This document shows positions 42,687 through 51,660 of a stretch of 64,000 nt of DNA, piece after piece. Location: NCBI RefSeq assembly GCF_001766675.1, contig NZ_MJLT01000068.1, forward strand, positions 1 to 64,000, written 5' to 3'. Both the position numbers and the translations under genes were made by a program. Under the pieces are notes generated by a model. That model was not told the DNA's origin, did not search any database, and was given only the letters and a program-made list of their open reading frames with translations. The DNA comes from Arthrobacter sp. SW1. Its GTDB lineage: Bacteria; Actinomycetota; Actinomycetes; Actinomycetales; Micrococcaceae. Each line of letters starts with the position of its first letter. Position 1 is the first letter of the stretch.

Positions 42687-43826
42687 TTAGCGCGGTGCCC
42701 CGACAAGCTTTGCGGGAACCCCCAGGAAGCGGCCGTACCGTTGCACGGCGTCCTCAAGCGCGGCCTGTTCCGCGGAATCCAAGGCGCGATCCATCCTGAC
42801 GTCGAGTTCGCAGGCCTCGCCGGTGAACCTGTGCCGCCACCAGCCGGCCAGCTTGCCGTCCAGCAGCACCACGTGCATCGGTGCGTCGCTGGACGCGTAA
42901 TAGGGTGCCGTTCCGCCGAGGTGGTTCCGTGTCTGCGAATAACCCATGACGTATTCGTCGTAGCACTGGATCAAATCGACAATGGGCGCCGCCCCGGGGG
43001 AGGCCTGGAGCGGGCCCGGGGCAACGGCGTCGAGCTCCTCGGCGGCGAGGTGGAATTCCAGGCCGTCCCGGGTAAACGATGCGAGGGCTCCGGGCGAGAT
43101 GTCCTCCGCCAGCCGTAGCCCCTCCTTCACGTCCTTCATGGTCAGTCCGGACCACGCGGCACAGTCCTTGACGGTGGCCGGCCCGCGGCTGCGGAAGTAC
43201 CGCAGGGCCAGTTGCGCCAAGGCGCTTTCCCGCCCGCCGCTGCCGGACCCCTGTGCCACCCGTTCCGGGAACGACGCATAGCTCTGCTTCAGGGCGCCGC
43301 CCGCGGAACGCACCGGAGCGCCGCTGACCAGGATCTTGCTGATTTCGGCGTGCATCAGCAGGTAGATGAAACCCAGCCCCTTGCCGGGATATCCTTCGGC
43401 AGCGAGGATGCCGGCCAGTTCCTCCCGGGTTTTGTGGGCGCCGCCGGCAACCGCCGCGGCGAGGATGTTCCCGCTGCGTTCGGCCGTTCCGGCGTCGATG
43501 CCTGTCTGCCGGTACATTCCCTTGTTGCCTTGGTGCAGGCGCGGCGCGGAGAGGTCCATCAACCAGTCGAGATCGTCCCGGTGGACGAAATGCCAGGTGG
43601 GCCGCAGGACATGGGTGCGCAGGATGGTGCCATCCGCAACCGCCCGTTCCAGTGTTGCGGCATCGCCGCCGCCGCGTTGCGCGAGGGACCATCGGGCATA
43701 GGCAAATTCCTGCGACTGGACTGCCAACAGGTTCTTCAGCGCGCCATCCGGGCTGTCCGCCTGCGGCGGGCGCAGTTGCTGCCGCCGCAGCCGGGTATCG
43801 ATGAGCCAGTCAGCAGTGCCGTCCAT
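42687..43826 (-). CDS. Winged-helix AlkZ-like (HTH_42) protein, possible DNA glycosylase
   Basis: A 379-residue protein of the AlkZ-like winged-helix superfamily. The segment NLLAVQSQEFAYARWSLAQR holds a QxQ motif like the catalytic QxQ of AlkZ and YcaQ DNA glycosylases. WHFVHRDDLDWLM and the late MHVVLLDGKLAGWWRHRF are typical of this group. AlkZ-type enzymes remove alkylated or crosslinked bases; members in actinobacteria are often tied to genotoxin resistance. No biosynthetic cluster is present here. The ATG has GGAGG upstream. Confidence 0.75.
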   Translation of the reverse strand: MDGTADWLIDTRLRRQQLRPPQADSPDGALKNLLAVQSQEFAYARWSLAQRGGGDAATLERAVADGTILRTHVLRPTWHFVHRDDLDWLMDLSAPRLHQGNKGMYRQTGIDAGTAERSGNILAAAVAGGAHKTREELAGILAAEGYPGKGLGFIYLLMHAEISKILVSGAPVRSAGGALKQSYASFPERVAQGSGSGGRESALAQLALRYFRSRGPATVKDCAAWSGLTMKDVKEGLRLAEDISPGALASFTRDGLEFHLAAEELDAVAPGPLQASPGAAPIVDLIQCYDEYVMGYSQTRNHLGGTAPYYASSDAPMHVVLLDGKLAGWWRHRFTGEACELDVRMDRALDSAEQAALEDAVQRYGRFLGVPAKLVGAPR

Positions 43827-43860
43827 CCTGCCTCCAGTCTGCCGGTTCCGCCACTCGGAC

Positions 43861-44697
43861 TCAGCCGCGCGGCACGGCGGTGCCGGCAGGTCCGAAGACG
43901 GGTCCCGGCGTCGGGCGCTTGGGGGAGATGCCGTCCCCGGACGACTGGTGGCGGATCCGCCGGATTACCCACGGCACCAGGTACTCGCGGGCCCAGACCA
44001 GGTCTTCGCTGCGGGCTTCGCGCCAGCTGCGCACGGGGAGGGGTTTGGTGGTGTACGGCTCGAGCTTGTGGGGAACATTGAGCGCGTCGAGGACCATGGC
44101 GGCGATGGTGTGGTGGCCGAGCGGCGAGAAATGCAGCCGGTCTTCGTCCCACATCCGTGGATCGGCCAGCTCGCGCAGGGACCACATGTCCGCAACGACG
44201 GCGTCGTGCCGGGCTGCCACGGTGCGCAGGTTTTCGTTGTAGATGGCCACCTTGCCCCGGATGCGGCCCAGCACCGTGGATCCGGTGTCGGGGCCGTTGA
44301 AGAGCACCACGGTGGCGCCGTGCGCGCTCAGCCGCCCGACGGCGTCGTCCAGCTTGTCGGCCAGGGCGTCCGGATCGCCGCCGGGCCGGATGAGGTCGTT
44401 GCCGCCGGCGCTGATGGAAATCAGGTCCGGCTTCAGTGCGAGGCAGGGCTCAAGCTGTTCGTCGAGGATCTGCTGCAGCAGACGGCCGCGGATCGCCAGG
44501 TTCGCGTACGCGAAATCCTCGTGGCTGCGGCCCAGTTCCTCCGCCACCCGGTCGGCCCAGCCACGGTGCCCGCCGGGGCTTCGCGGCTCGGGATCGCCGA
44601 TGCCTTCGGTGAAGGAGTCGCCGAGGGCGACGTATCGGCTCCAGGGATGAATCGGTTCGTCCACGGCGGGATGGGCCATGGGATCAGTGGCGCTCAC
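43861..44697 (-). CDS. SGNH/GDSL-family hydrolase
   Basis: A 278-residue cytoplasmic-looking SGNH hydrolase without a signal peptide. The four blocks are visible: VALGDSFTEGIGD (nucleophile Ser), the glycine in NLAIRGRLL, ISAGGNDLI (Asn), and DRLHFSPLGHH (catalytic Asp/His pair). The family hydrolyses esters of lipids or acylated sugars; substrate is unknown. GTG start at 44697. Confidence 0.82.
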   Translation of the reverse strand: MSATDPMAHPAVDEPIHPWSRYVALGDSFTEGIGDPEPRSPGGHRGWADRVAEELGRSHEDFAYANLAIRGRLLQQILDEQLEPCLALKPDLISISAGGNDLIRPGGDPDALADKLDDAVGRLSAHGATVVLFNGPDTGSTVLGRIRGKVAIYNENLRTVAARHDAVVADMWSLRELADPRMWDEDRLHFSPLGHHTIAAMVLDALNVPHKLEPYTTKPLPVRSWREARSEDLVWAREYLVPWVIRRIRHQSSGDGISPKRPTPGPVFGPAGTAVPRG

Positions 44698-44741
44698 GTT
44701 GTTGACCTGCCTCTTGATGCATAGCTACGCGACGGTAACTT

Positions 44742-44757
44742 GTTACTCGTGGGTAAC
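44742..44757. promoter_or_regulatory. GTTAC-N6-GTAAC palindrome (TetR-like operator), site 1
   Basis: GTTACTCGTGGGTAAC lies 15 bp before the esterase start and just upstream of its -10-like AAGAAT (44761-44766). The same type of site, GTTACTCATCAGTAAC, lies before the acyl-CoA dehydrogenase gene at 63411-63426. The overlapping GTAACTTGTTAC just upstream gives a second half-site pair. Confidence 0.55.
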
Positions 44758-44772
44758 TGTAAGAATAGTCCC

Positions 44773-45426
44773 ATGAGTCAAGCAGCCGCCTTTCCTGCCC
44801 CTGTTGTCATGTGGTCCCACGAGGAAGGGGAGCGGGCCGGCAAGCCGCTGTTGGTCCTGCTGCACGGCTACGGTTCGCATGAAGGAGACCTGTTCAGCCT
44901 GGCAACAATGCTGCCGCAGGAGTTCGTTGTCGCCTCCCTGCGCGCACCGATTCCCATGGGCCCGGGCTTTACCTGGTTCCCGCTGACCGCTTCGATCGAC
45001 TACTCCCTGGACGCCGTCAAGCTCGCCGCAGACTACGCCCTTGACTGGCTGGACACCGTCAAGCAGGACCACCCCTCGGTCACCCTGCTCGGATTCTCCA
45101 TGGGCATGGCCATGGCCACCTCGATGCTTCGCAAGCGTCCGCGGGACTTTGCCGCCGTCGTCGGGCTGTCCGGTTTTGCCGTCGACGCCGGTGCTGACGC
45201 CGCCTTCCTGGACGCCGAACTGGACGGCTCGGTGCCGTTCTTCTGGGGCCGCGACCAGCAGGACCCCGTGATCACGCCGGACAAGATCGACTTCACCATG
45301 GGCTGGGTCCGCAAGCACACGGACCTCACCAAGGTGCTCTACACGGGCATGTGGCACGGCATCAACCAGCAGGAAATCGGGCACGTGGGCGAATTCCTCA
45401 CCCACAAGGTGCTCAACCACGGCTAG
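44773..45426 (+). CDS. Alpha/beta hydrolase (phospholipase/carboxylesterase type)
   Basis: A 217-residue esterase of the YpfH/EstB-like carboxylesterase group. LLVLLHGYGSHEGDLFSLA forms the oxyanion loop, LLGFSMGMAMATSML the nucleophile elbow, and late Asp (RDQQDPVI) and His (MWHGINQ) residues complete the triad. No signal peptide. I chose the ATG at 44773; AAGAAT six nt upstream suggests a leaderless mRNA under the palindrome at 44742-44757. Confidence 0.82.
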   Translation: MSQAAAFPAPVVMWSHEEGERAGKPLLVLLHGYGSHEGDLFSLATMLPQEFVVASLRAPIPMGPGFTWFPLTASIDYSLDAVKLAADYALDWLDTVKQDHPSVTLLGFSMGMAMATSMLRKRPRDFAAVVGLSGFAVDAGADAAFLDAELDGSVPFFWGRDQQDPVITPDKIDFTMGWVRKHTDLTKVLYTGMWHGINQQEIGHVGEFLTHKVLNHG

Positions 45427-45431
45427 CCCCG

Positions 45432-45490
45432 ACGCGGGGTCACTTACGGCCCATGTTTGGCGCCAACATAGGCCGTAACTGACCCCGCGT
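45432..45490. repeat. Palindromic intergenic element type A, copy 3
   Basis: Arms of 26 bp at 45432-45457 and 45465-45490 with one mismatch and one wobble pair, sharing the core of copies 1 and 2. It lies 6 bp after the esterase stop, between converging genes. The flank TGCTCTTTAA supplies the stop codon of the S4-domain gene. Confidence 0.83.
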
Positions 45491-45496
45491 TGCTCT

Positions 45497-45724
45497 TTAA
45501 GAGGTGACAATCCTCACGGTCTGGCCGTTCACCGTGACGGTGTCGCCGGCGTGTAGCTGGCGGCCGCGGCGTTCTTCGATGTCCCCGTTGACCTTCACCA
45601 GCCCGTTCTTGATGAGTTCGGTGGCTTCCACGCCGTCCTCCACCAGGTTGGCGAGCTTCAGCAGCTGGCCCAGGCGGATCATCTCGTCGCGGATGGGTAC
45701 TTCGTCGATTTCGGGGTTGCTCAT
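45497..45724 (-). CDS. S4-domain RNA-binding protein (YbcJ-like)
   Basis: A 75-residue stand-alone S4 domain: IRLGQLLKLANLVEDGVEATELIKNGLVKVNG and then a basic EERRGRQLHAGDTVTVNG. Such small proteins bind structured RNA, often ribosomal; the partner is unknown. I placed the start at 45724. It is convergent with the esterase gene and divergent from the DMT transporter gene. Confidence 0.85.
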   Translation of the reverse strand: MSNPEIDEVPIRDEMIRLGQLLKLANLVEDGVEATELIKNGLVKVNGDIEERRGRQLHAGDTVTVNGQTVRIVTS

Positions 45725-45756
45725 ACAGCAATGATGCCTGACGTAAGGTGGTGAAA

Positions 45757-46752
45757 ATGCCGAAGCCGTCACCCCGTCCCGCCCTGCCCCGCGTCGCCGG
45801 ACTGCCCGTAGCGGTCGCCGCCGGACTGCTGATCCCTTTGCAGGGCCGCATCAACGGTGCGCTGGCGGTACGGCTCGACGACGGACTGGCGGCTTCCGTC
45901 GTGAGCTTCACCACCGGACTCCTGGTAATTGCCGCCGTCGGGTTCTTCCTGCCGAGGGGCCGGGCCGGCCTCCGGCAGGTCCTGCCCGCCGTGCGGGAGC
46001 GCCGTTTCCCTCGGATCTACGTCATGGCCGGCGCCATCGGTGCCGTGTTCGTGATCGCCCAGTCCTTCACCGTGGGCGTCCTTGGCGTTGCCCTCTTCAC
46101 CGTTGCCGTGGTGACGGGACAGACCATGAGCGGACTGCTCGTGGACCGGCTCGGCATCGCTCCGGGCGGCAAGCGCTCCGTCACCACCATGCGGATCCTG
46201 GGCAGCGTGCTCACGGTCGCCGCAGTGGCCTGGGCGGTGTCCCCGCGTTTTTCGGCCACCACCGATCCAGCGGCCCTGGTGCTGCCGGTGCTGCTTCCTG
46301 TGCTCGCCGGGTTCCTCATGAGTTTCCAGCAGGCCATGAACGGAACTGCCACCGTCCACTATGGCAGCCCGATTGCCGCCACCTTCATGAACTTCGCCGC
46401 CGGCTCCGTGGTGCTGTGGCTCCTGCTGCTGGCCAAGTTCGCCATTGCCGGGCCGGGCAATCCGCTGCCGGCCGAGTGGTGGTACTACCTCGGAGGGCCG
46501 ATGGGCTGTGTCTTCATCGCCCTGGCCGCGCTGCTGGTCCGCGGGCTTGGAGTGCTGATGACCGGGCTCGGCATGATCGCCGGCCAGCTGCTCGGATCCC
46601 TCGCGCTCGACGTCGTCCTGCCCGCCCCCGGCGCGGTGGTCGCCCTGCCCACGGTGCTGGGAACGCTGCTGACGCTCGTGGCGATCATCCTCGCCACCCT
46701 GCCCTGGCCCAAGGGCGCCCTGCGCGCCGGCCCCGGCGGCAAAGGCCGGTAG
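45757..46752 (+). CDS. DMT-superfamily transporter (YdcZ/DUF606-like)
   Basis: A 331-residue membrane protein with ten hydrophobic helices arranged as two repeats. AAGLLIPLQGRINGALAVRL and FLMSFQQAMNGTATVHYGSPIAATFMNF are the paired YdcZ/DUF606 signatures. The family probably exports small metabolites; the substrate is unknown. The ATG at 45757 follows AAGGTGG, which also reads as a -10-like TAAGGT seven nt upstream. Confidence 0.83.
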   Translation: MPKPSPRPALPRVAGLPVAVAAGLLIPLQGRINGALAVRLDDGLAASVVSFTTGLLVIAAVGFFLPRGRAGLRQVLPAVRERRFPRIYVMAGAIGAVFVIAQSFTVGVLGVALFTVAVVTGQTMSGLLVDRLGIAPGGKRSVTTMRILGSVLTVAAVAWAVSPRFSATTDPAALVLPVLLPVLAGFLMSFQQAMNGTATVHYGSPIAATFMNFAAGSVVLWLLLLAKFAIAGPGNPLPAEWWYYLGGPMGCVFIALAALLVRGLGVLMTGLGMIAGQLLGSLALDVVLPAPGAVVALPTVLGTLLTLVAIILATLPWPKGALRAGPGGKGR

Positions 46753-46854
46753 GCTAGGACAGGCAGCATTCCTGCCCAGCTTTCCTTCGCGCAGCACATT
46801 GTTGCGCACCAGCGCGGACCGCACCCAGCGGCCCTGTAGATCATTGGAGTACCC

Positions 46855-48240
46855 ATGGCAGCAAAATCCGTCCTCGACCAGATCATCTCCCTCGCCAAGC
46901 GGCGCGGGTTCGTGTTCCAGGCCGGTGAGATCTACGGCGGTTCGCGCTCTGCATGGGACTACGGCCCCCTCGGCGCCGAGCTGAAGGAAAACATCAAGCG
47001 CCAGTGGTGGCAGTCCATGGTCCGCGGCCGCGAGGACGTGGTGGGCCTGGACTCCTCGGTCATCCTGCCCCGCCAGGTGTGGGAAGCCTCCGGCCACGTT
47101 GAGGTCTTCTCCGACCCGCTGGTCGAATGCCTCTCCTGCCACAAGCGCTACCGCGCCGACCACCTCGAGGAAGAGTACGAGGAAAAGAAGGGCCGACCGG
47201 CTGAAAACGGCCTGGCGGACATCGCCTGCGCCAACTGCGGCACCCGCGGCCAGTGGACCGAACCGCAGGAATTCTCCGGCCTGCTCAAGACCTTCCTGGG
47301 CCCGGTGGCCAGCGAAGAAGGCCTGCACTACCTGCGCCCGGAAACCGCCCAGGGCATCTTCGTGAACTTCAACAACGTGCTCACCACCTCCCGCAAGAAG
47401 CCGCCGTTCGGCATCGGCCAGATCGGCAAGTCCTTCCGCAACGAAATCACCCCGGGCAACTTCATCTTCCGCACCCGCGAGTTCGAGCAGATGGAAATGG
47501 AGTTCTTCGTCGAGCCTGGCACGGACGAAGAGTGGCATGAGTACTGGATGAAGGAGCGCATGGCCTGGTACACGGGCCTGGGCATCCGCGAGGAGAACCT
47601 GCGCTTCTTCGAGCACCCCAAGGAAAAGCTCAGCCACTACTCCAAGGGCACCACGGACATCGAATACCGCTTCGGCTTCCAGGGCTCCGAATGGGGCGAG
47701 CTCGAAGGCATCGCCAACCGCACCGACTTCGACCTCTCCACCCACTCCAAGGCTTCCGGCCAGGACCTGAGCTACTTCAACCAGGCCACCAACGAGCGCT
47801 ACACCCCGTACGTGATCGAACCCGCGGCCGGCCTGACCCGCTCCTTCATGGCGTTCCTGATCGACGCCTACACCGAGGACGAGGCTCCCAACGCCAAGGG
47901 GGGCGTGGACGTGCGTACCGTGCTGAAGCTGGACCCGCGACTGGCCCCGGTCAAGGCCGCCGTGCTGCCGCTCAGCCGCAACGAGGACCTTTCGCCCAAG
48001 GCCAAGGAACTCGGCGCCCAGCTGCGCAAGAACTGGAACATCGACTTCGACGACGCCGGCGCCATTGGCCGCCGTTACCGCCGCCAGGACGAGATCGGCA
48101 CCCCGTTCTGCATCACGGTGGACTTCGACACCCTCGAGGACCAGGCCGTGACCATCCGCGAACGCGACACCATGAGCCAGGAACGCGTCTCCCTGGACAA
48201 GGTGGAGGGCTACCTGGCCGCACGGCTGATCGGCGCCTGA
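46855..48240 (+). CDS. glyQS: Glycyl-tRNA synthetase (single-chain type)
   Basis: A 461-residue class II synthetase of the eukaryote-like homodimeric type. Motif 2 region [49 protein letters not shown] (motif 3 area), and the C-terminal anticodon-binding domain (about 355-460) are visible. CLSCHKRYR and CANCGTRG give two CxxC pairs for a structural zinc. GGAG lies upstream of the ATG. A GNAT gene follows 2 bp later. Confidence 0.95.
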   Translation: MAAKSVLDQIISLAKRRGFVFQAGEIYGGSRSAWDYGPLGAELKENIKRQWWQSMVRGREDVVGLDSSVILPRQVWEASGHVEVFSDPLVECLSCHKRYRADHLEEEYEEKKGRPAENGLADIACANCGTRGQWTEPQEFSGLLKTFLGPVASEEGLHYLRPETAQGIFVNFNNVLTTSRKKPPFGIGQIGKSFRNEITPGNFIFRTREFEQMEMEFFVEPGTDEEWHEYWMKERMAWYTGLGIREENLRFFEHPKEKLSHYSKGTTDIEYRFGFQGSEWGELEGIANRTDFDLSTHSKASGQDLSYFNQATNERYTPYVIEPAAGLTRSFMAFLIDAYTEDEAPNAKGGVDVRTVLKLDPRLAPVKAAVLPLSRNEDLSPKAKELGAQLRKNWNIDFDDAGAIGRRYRRQDEIGTPFCITVDFDTLEDQAVTIRERDTMSQERVSLDKVEGYLAARLIGA

Positions 48241-48242
48241 GC

Positions 48243-49205
48243 ATGGCGGTCGAATACCGGGAATGGCGCGACGGCGACGACCTCGCGCTCCTGGAAATCT
48301 GGGGCGGACCGGAAACCCTTCCGGCCCAGCAGTTCCGGGCAGCCCTCGCGCCGTCCAGCAACGCACCCTGGCGCCGCTGCATCGTGGCCGAAGACGTGGT
48401 GGACGGGGTCGCCATTCCGGTGGCGGCCGCCGTCGTCCACGAAGCGTCCTTGCACCCTGAGCGCCTGTGGGCGTACATAGAGGTGGCGAAGGACCACCGC
48501 CGCAGCGGCATCGGGGCCACCCTCCTGACCATGCTGCGCCGGGAAGCCGAGCTGGCGCCGTCGGGCGTGTCCAGGCTGCGCTGCAAGGTGGAGCCCGGCA
48601 CCGCCGGTGCCGCCTTCGCGGAGTGGGCGGGCCTCGCGCCGATCCAGCGTTCGCGGCTGGTGGTGGTGGACCCCGAGCCGTTGAAGCTTCCGGTGTTCGG
48701 CGACGGCTCGGAAGAAGCCGCCTCGGAGCAGGTGGAGGACCTCGCCACAGGTTCGGTCGAACTCAGCGATGTGGTGGGCCGCTACTACACGGCCGTGCAC
48801 CAGTGGGACAACCCGGGCGAAATTGGCATCCCCACCGTGCAGCGGATGTTCCTGGACGATCTCAGCGGAGCCCATGGGGCGGTTGTCCTGCGGGCGCCCA
48901 AGGCCAGCGCCTTCGGCGCCGGGGTTCCGGCCAGCCGCAAGGGGAAGATCCGTGCCTTCGCCGTCAGCTATGCGAGCGGCAACGCGGAGGAGCCTTCGGA
49001 CGTCTTCCTCGGCCACGAGCCCGCGCTGAATGCGGACGAGGCCACGCAGGCGGTGGGTGAACTGCTGGCACTGATCGCCTACCAGCACCCCGTGCTGCTG
49101 GAAGTGGATGATTCCATGACGGCATTGCGCGCGGTGGTCGATCCGCTGCTGGCGCAAGGAAAAGCACACGTCAAGGGCGCCGACACGCAGGTCGTCAGCG
49201 ACTGA
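48243..49205 (+). CDS. GNAT-family N-acetyltransferase
   Basis: A 320-residue protein with a GNAT domain in its first half; the acetyl-CoA loop is VAKDHRRSGIGATLLTML (about residues 79-96). The C-terminal half looks like a second, degenerate GNAT-like domain. Substrate is unknown. Starting 2 bp after glyQS, it is probably translated from the same mRNA, an unusual pairing with a synthetase gene. Confidence 0.8.
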   Translation: MAVEYREWRDGDDLALLEIWGGPETLPAQQFRAALAPSSNAPWRRCIVAEDVVDGVAIPVAAAVVHEASLHPERLWAYIEVAKDHRRSGIGATLLTMLRREAELAPSGVSRLRCKVEPGTAGAAFAEWAGLAPIQRSRLVVVDPEPLKLPVFGDGSEEAASEQVEDLATGSVELSDVVGRYYTAVHQWDNPGEIGIPTVQRMFLDDLSGAHGAVVLRAPKASAFGAGVPASRKGKIRAFAVSYASGNAEEPSDVFLGHEPALNADEATQAVGELLALIAYQHPVLLEVDDSMTALRAVVDPLLAQGKAHVKGADTQVVSD

Positions 49206-49241
49206 TTCTCCGGCGCGGCCGGAGGGATGGGGAAGCAAACA

Positions 49242-50705
49242 ATGGGCCACGGGCACTCCCACGGACACCACGACGACGAGCTGTCACCACAGGCGCTCGC
49301 CGCGCGCAAGCGGGCCAACTGGCTGCTCGCTGCAGTGCTGGTGCCGTTGGGAGTGCTCACCACGGTGGCCATGCTGCTTCTCTGGCCCTCCGGAAGCAAG
49401 GAGGGGCTGACCCTCGCCAGCCCGTACCAGGCGGCGCCCGGGGTCACCTTCGACAGCGGCCGGATCCAGTCCGTGCTGCAGGAAAGCTGCAGCCAGGCCA
49501 ACACCGGGGCGGAGATTCCGCAGCCCGGCCAGGGCCAGGACCCGCAGCAGGGATCGCAGTGCACCTTCGCCATGACCCAGCCCGACGCCGGCGGCAGCCC
49601 CGTGAAGGTGGTCATTAACCCGGATGTCGCCAAGAGCCACGGCGTCAAGGCCGGCGATGAAATCCGCTACCTGAACCTGTCCCGGGTGCAGGGCGCCGGC
49701 ACGGGTTCTCCGGCCTACGTCTTCGTGGACTTCGTCCGGACGCTTCCCATCGCGCTGCTCGCAGTGCTCTACGCCGTGGTGGTGGTCGCGGTGGCCCGCT
49801 GGCGCGGCTTCCGCGCCCTGCTCGGCCTGGTGGGTGCCTACGCCGTGCTGGTCAGCTTCATGCTGCCGGGCCTGGTGGAGGGCAAGCCGCCGCTGCTCGT
49901 GGCGCTCGTGGGGTCCACGGCCATCATGATCGGCGTGCTGTATTTCGCGCACGGATTCTCGGCCCGGACTTCCACGGCGTTGCTGGGCACCATTTTCGGC
50001 CTCGGCATCACGGCGTTGCTCGCGGCCTGGGCGACCGGCGCCGCGAACCTGGCGGGCGTGGGCAACCACGACGCCGCCACGCTGATCAACATGTCGGACC
50101 GGATTTCGATTTCCGGGATCATCCTGTGCGGCCTGATCATCTCGGGCCTCGGCGTGCTCAACGACGTCACCATTACCCAGTCCTCGGCGGTGTGGGAGCT
50201 CTACGAGCTCGCTCCGGAGACTACCGCCCGGCAGCTCTTCAGCTCCGCCATGCGGATCGGCCGCGACCATATCGCCTCCACCGTGTACACCATCGCGTTC
50301 GCGTACGCCGGCGCTGCGCTGCCGATCCTGATCATCGTCATGCTTTACGACCGGCCGCTCGTGGACACCCTGACCAGCGCGGAGTTGTCGGAGGAAGTGA
50401 TCCGGACCCTGGTCGGCTCCATCGGACTGGTGCTGGCGATTCCGGTGACCACGCTGATCGCCGTGCTCGTGGTGAAAGCCACCGGTCCCCGGCGTGCTGC
50501 CGCCGTCGGACCCACTGCTGTGGCGGAGGACGCCGACGCCGGACGCGTCCGTGAGTTGGAAAGCTCCCCGGCGACCGTGGAGGACTACGCCTCGCTGGAC
50601 ACCGGGGAGCTGGCTGCCGTCGTCGAAACCCGCCGCGCCCGCCGCGAAGCGGAACGCAAGGAAGCCGCGCGGCGCGAGGCGGAAAACCGCCGCCGCGGCG
50701 GCTAG
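49242..50705 (+). CDS. YibE/F-family membrane protein
   Basis: A 487-residue protein. The N-terminus is His-rich (MGHGHSHGHHDDE) and could bind metal. One helix (about 30-50) is followed by an extracytoplasmic domain, then about eight helices with the YibE/F signatures GVLNDVTITQSSAVWEL and GRDHIASTVYTIAFAYAGAALP. The tail is charged and probably coiled (about 455-487). The function of the family is not established. I prefer the ATG at 49242 after GGGGAAG over one at 49227. Confidence 0.8.
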   Translation: MGHGHSHGHHDDELSPQALAARKRANWLLAAVLVPLGVLTTVAMLLLWPSGSKEGLTLASPYQAAPGVTFDSGRIQSVLQESCSQANTGAEIPQPGQGQDPQQGSQCTFAMTQPDAGGSPVKVVINPDVAKSHGVKAGDEIRYLNLSRVQGAGTGSPAYVFVDFVRTLPIALLAVLYAVVVVAVARWRGFRALLGLVGAYAVLVSFMLPGLVEGKPPLLVALVGSTAIMIGVLYFAHGFSARTSTALLGTIFGLGITALLAAWATGAANLAGVGNHDAATLINMSDRISISGIILCGLIISGLGVLNDVTITQSSAVWELYELAPETTARQLFSSAMRIGRDHIASTVYTIAFAYAGAALPILIIVMLYDRPLVDTLTSAELSEEVIRTLVGSIGLVLAIPVTTLIAVLVVKATGPRRAAAVGPTAVAEDADAGRVRELESSPATVEDYASLDTGELAAVVETRRARREAERKEAARREAENRRRGG

Positions 50706-50719
50706 GGGACCTGGCGCCC

Positions 50720-51505
50720 CTAGAAGTGGGTGCCGCCGTCGATCCGGATTTCGGTACCGGTAATGAAGGCGCCGTCGTCGCTGGCGAGCATGGCCACGAC
50801 TCCAGCCACCGTGTCCGGGGAAGCGAATCCCTGGCCGAGTGCAGGAGCAAGCTTCATGAACAGGCCCATGTCGGCGTCTTCGGGCAAACCGGGGCCGACA
50901 CTGCGGCGGCTCTCGCCGCTGCCGTCCGTCATGCCGGAGGAGATGGAGCCGGGCTGCACCGAGGTGAAGCGGATGCCGTCCTTGGCGAATTCAGCGGCGA
51001 GGGCGTGGGTCATGGACTGGATGCCGCCCTTGCTGGCCGCGTACGCCGCCATGTAGGGGTGCGCGAAGGCGGCGGAGGTGGAGCTGAAGTTCACCACGGC
51101 CGCGTTGCCGCCCTGCTTCAGCGCCGGAAGGGCCTCGCGGATGACCAGGAACGTGCCCACAAGGTTGATGCGCACCACCTGTTCGAAGGACTCCAGGCTG
51201 GTCTGTTCCGTGTGCGAGGAGCGGAGGATTCCGGCGGCGTTGACGAGCGCGTCCAGTCCGCCCAGGAACGCGATGGCCCCGGCAACGCCCTCCTTGACCG
51301 AGGCTTCGTCGGAAATGTCCATCGTGATGGTCTTCAGCCGGTCCGCGGCGTCCCCGGCCTTGGCCCGGGTGTCCGCAAGGCCTTGTTCGCTGACGTCGGC
51401 GGCCACCACCCGGCCGCCTTCGGCGAGCATGCGCAGCACGGTGGCTTGGCCGATTCCCGATCCGCCACCGGTGACGAGCGAGCGGCGGTCTGCATAACGG
51501 AGCAT
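50720..51505 (-). CDS. Short-chain dehydrogenase/reductase
   Basis: A 261-residue SDR. The NAD(P) motif is LVTGGGSGIGQA, the structural motif NAAGIL, and the catalytic YxxxK is in YAASKGG with serine in NFSSTSAAF. The acidic residue after the second strand (AADVSEQ) favours NAD(H). It ends TGTEIRIDGGTHF, normal for the family. AAAGGACA precedes the ATG at 51505. It is divergent from a TetR gene that probably represses it. Confidence 0.87.
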   Translation of the reverse strand: MLRYADRRSLVTGGGSGIGQATVLRMLAEGGRVVAADVSEQGLADTRAKAGDAADRLKTITMDISDEASVKEGVAGAIAFLGGLDALVNAAGILRSSHTEQTSLESFEQVVRINLVGTFLVIREALPALKQGGNAAVVNFSSTSAAFAHPYMAAYAASKGGIQSMTHALAAEFAKDGIRFTSVQPGSISSGMTDGSGESRRSVGPGLPEDADMGLFMKLAPALGQGFASPDTVAGVVAMLASDDGAFITGTEIRIDGGTHF

Positions 51506-51596
51506 GATGTGTCCTTTCGTGCCGGCGGCCGGGGAGGGTGGTCGCCTGTGTCGGGCCGGTGAGTCCCCGGCCATGCGCTGTCCACCATACGCTTTG

Positions 51597-51619
51597 TGGC
51601 ACGTTGTGCCAAGATGGCA
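51597..51619. promoter_or_regulatory. Overlapping inverted repeats, probable TetR operator
   Basis: TGGCACGTTGTGCCA (51597-51611, 6-bp arms) overlaps TGCCAAGATGGCA (51607-51619, 5-bp arms). They lie between the divergent SDR and TetR genes and are well placed to control both. Confidence 0.6.
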
Positions 51620-51660
51620 AGAGATGTCTGTTTCGCCACATCCGGGGTACGATCTGGAAC

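Noticed and set aside
45769..48366. An 865-codon minus-strand open frame opposite the DMT and glyQS genes
   Set aside because: The plus strand has glyQS with all class II motifs. The minus frame is compositionally a shadow.
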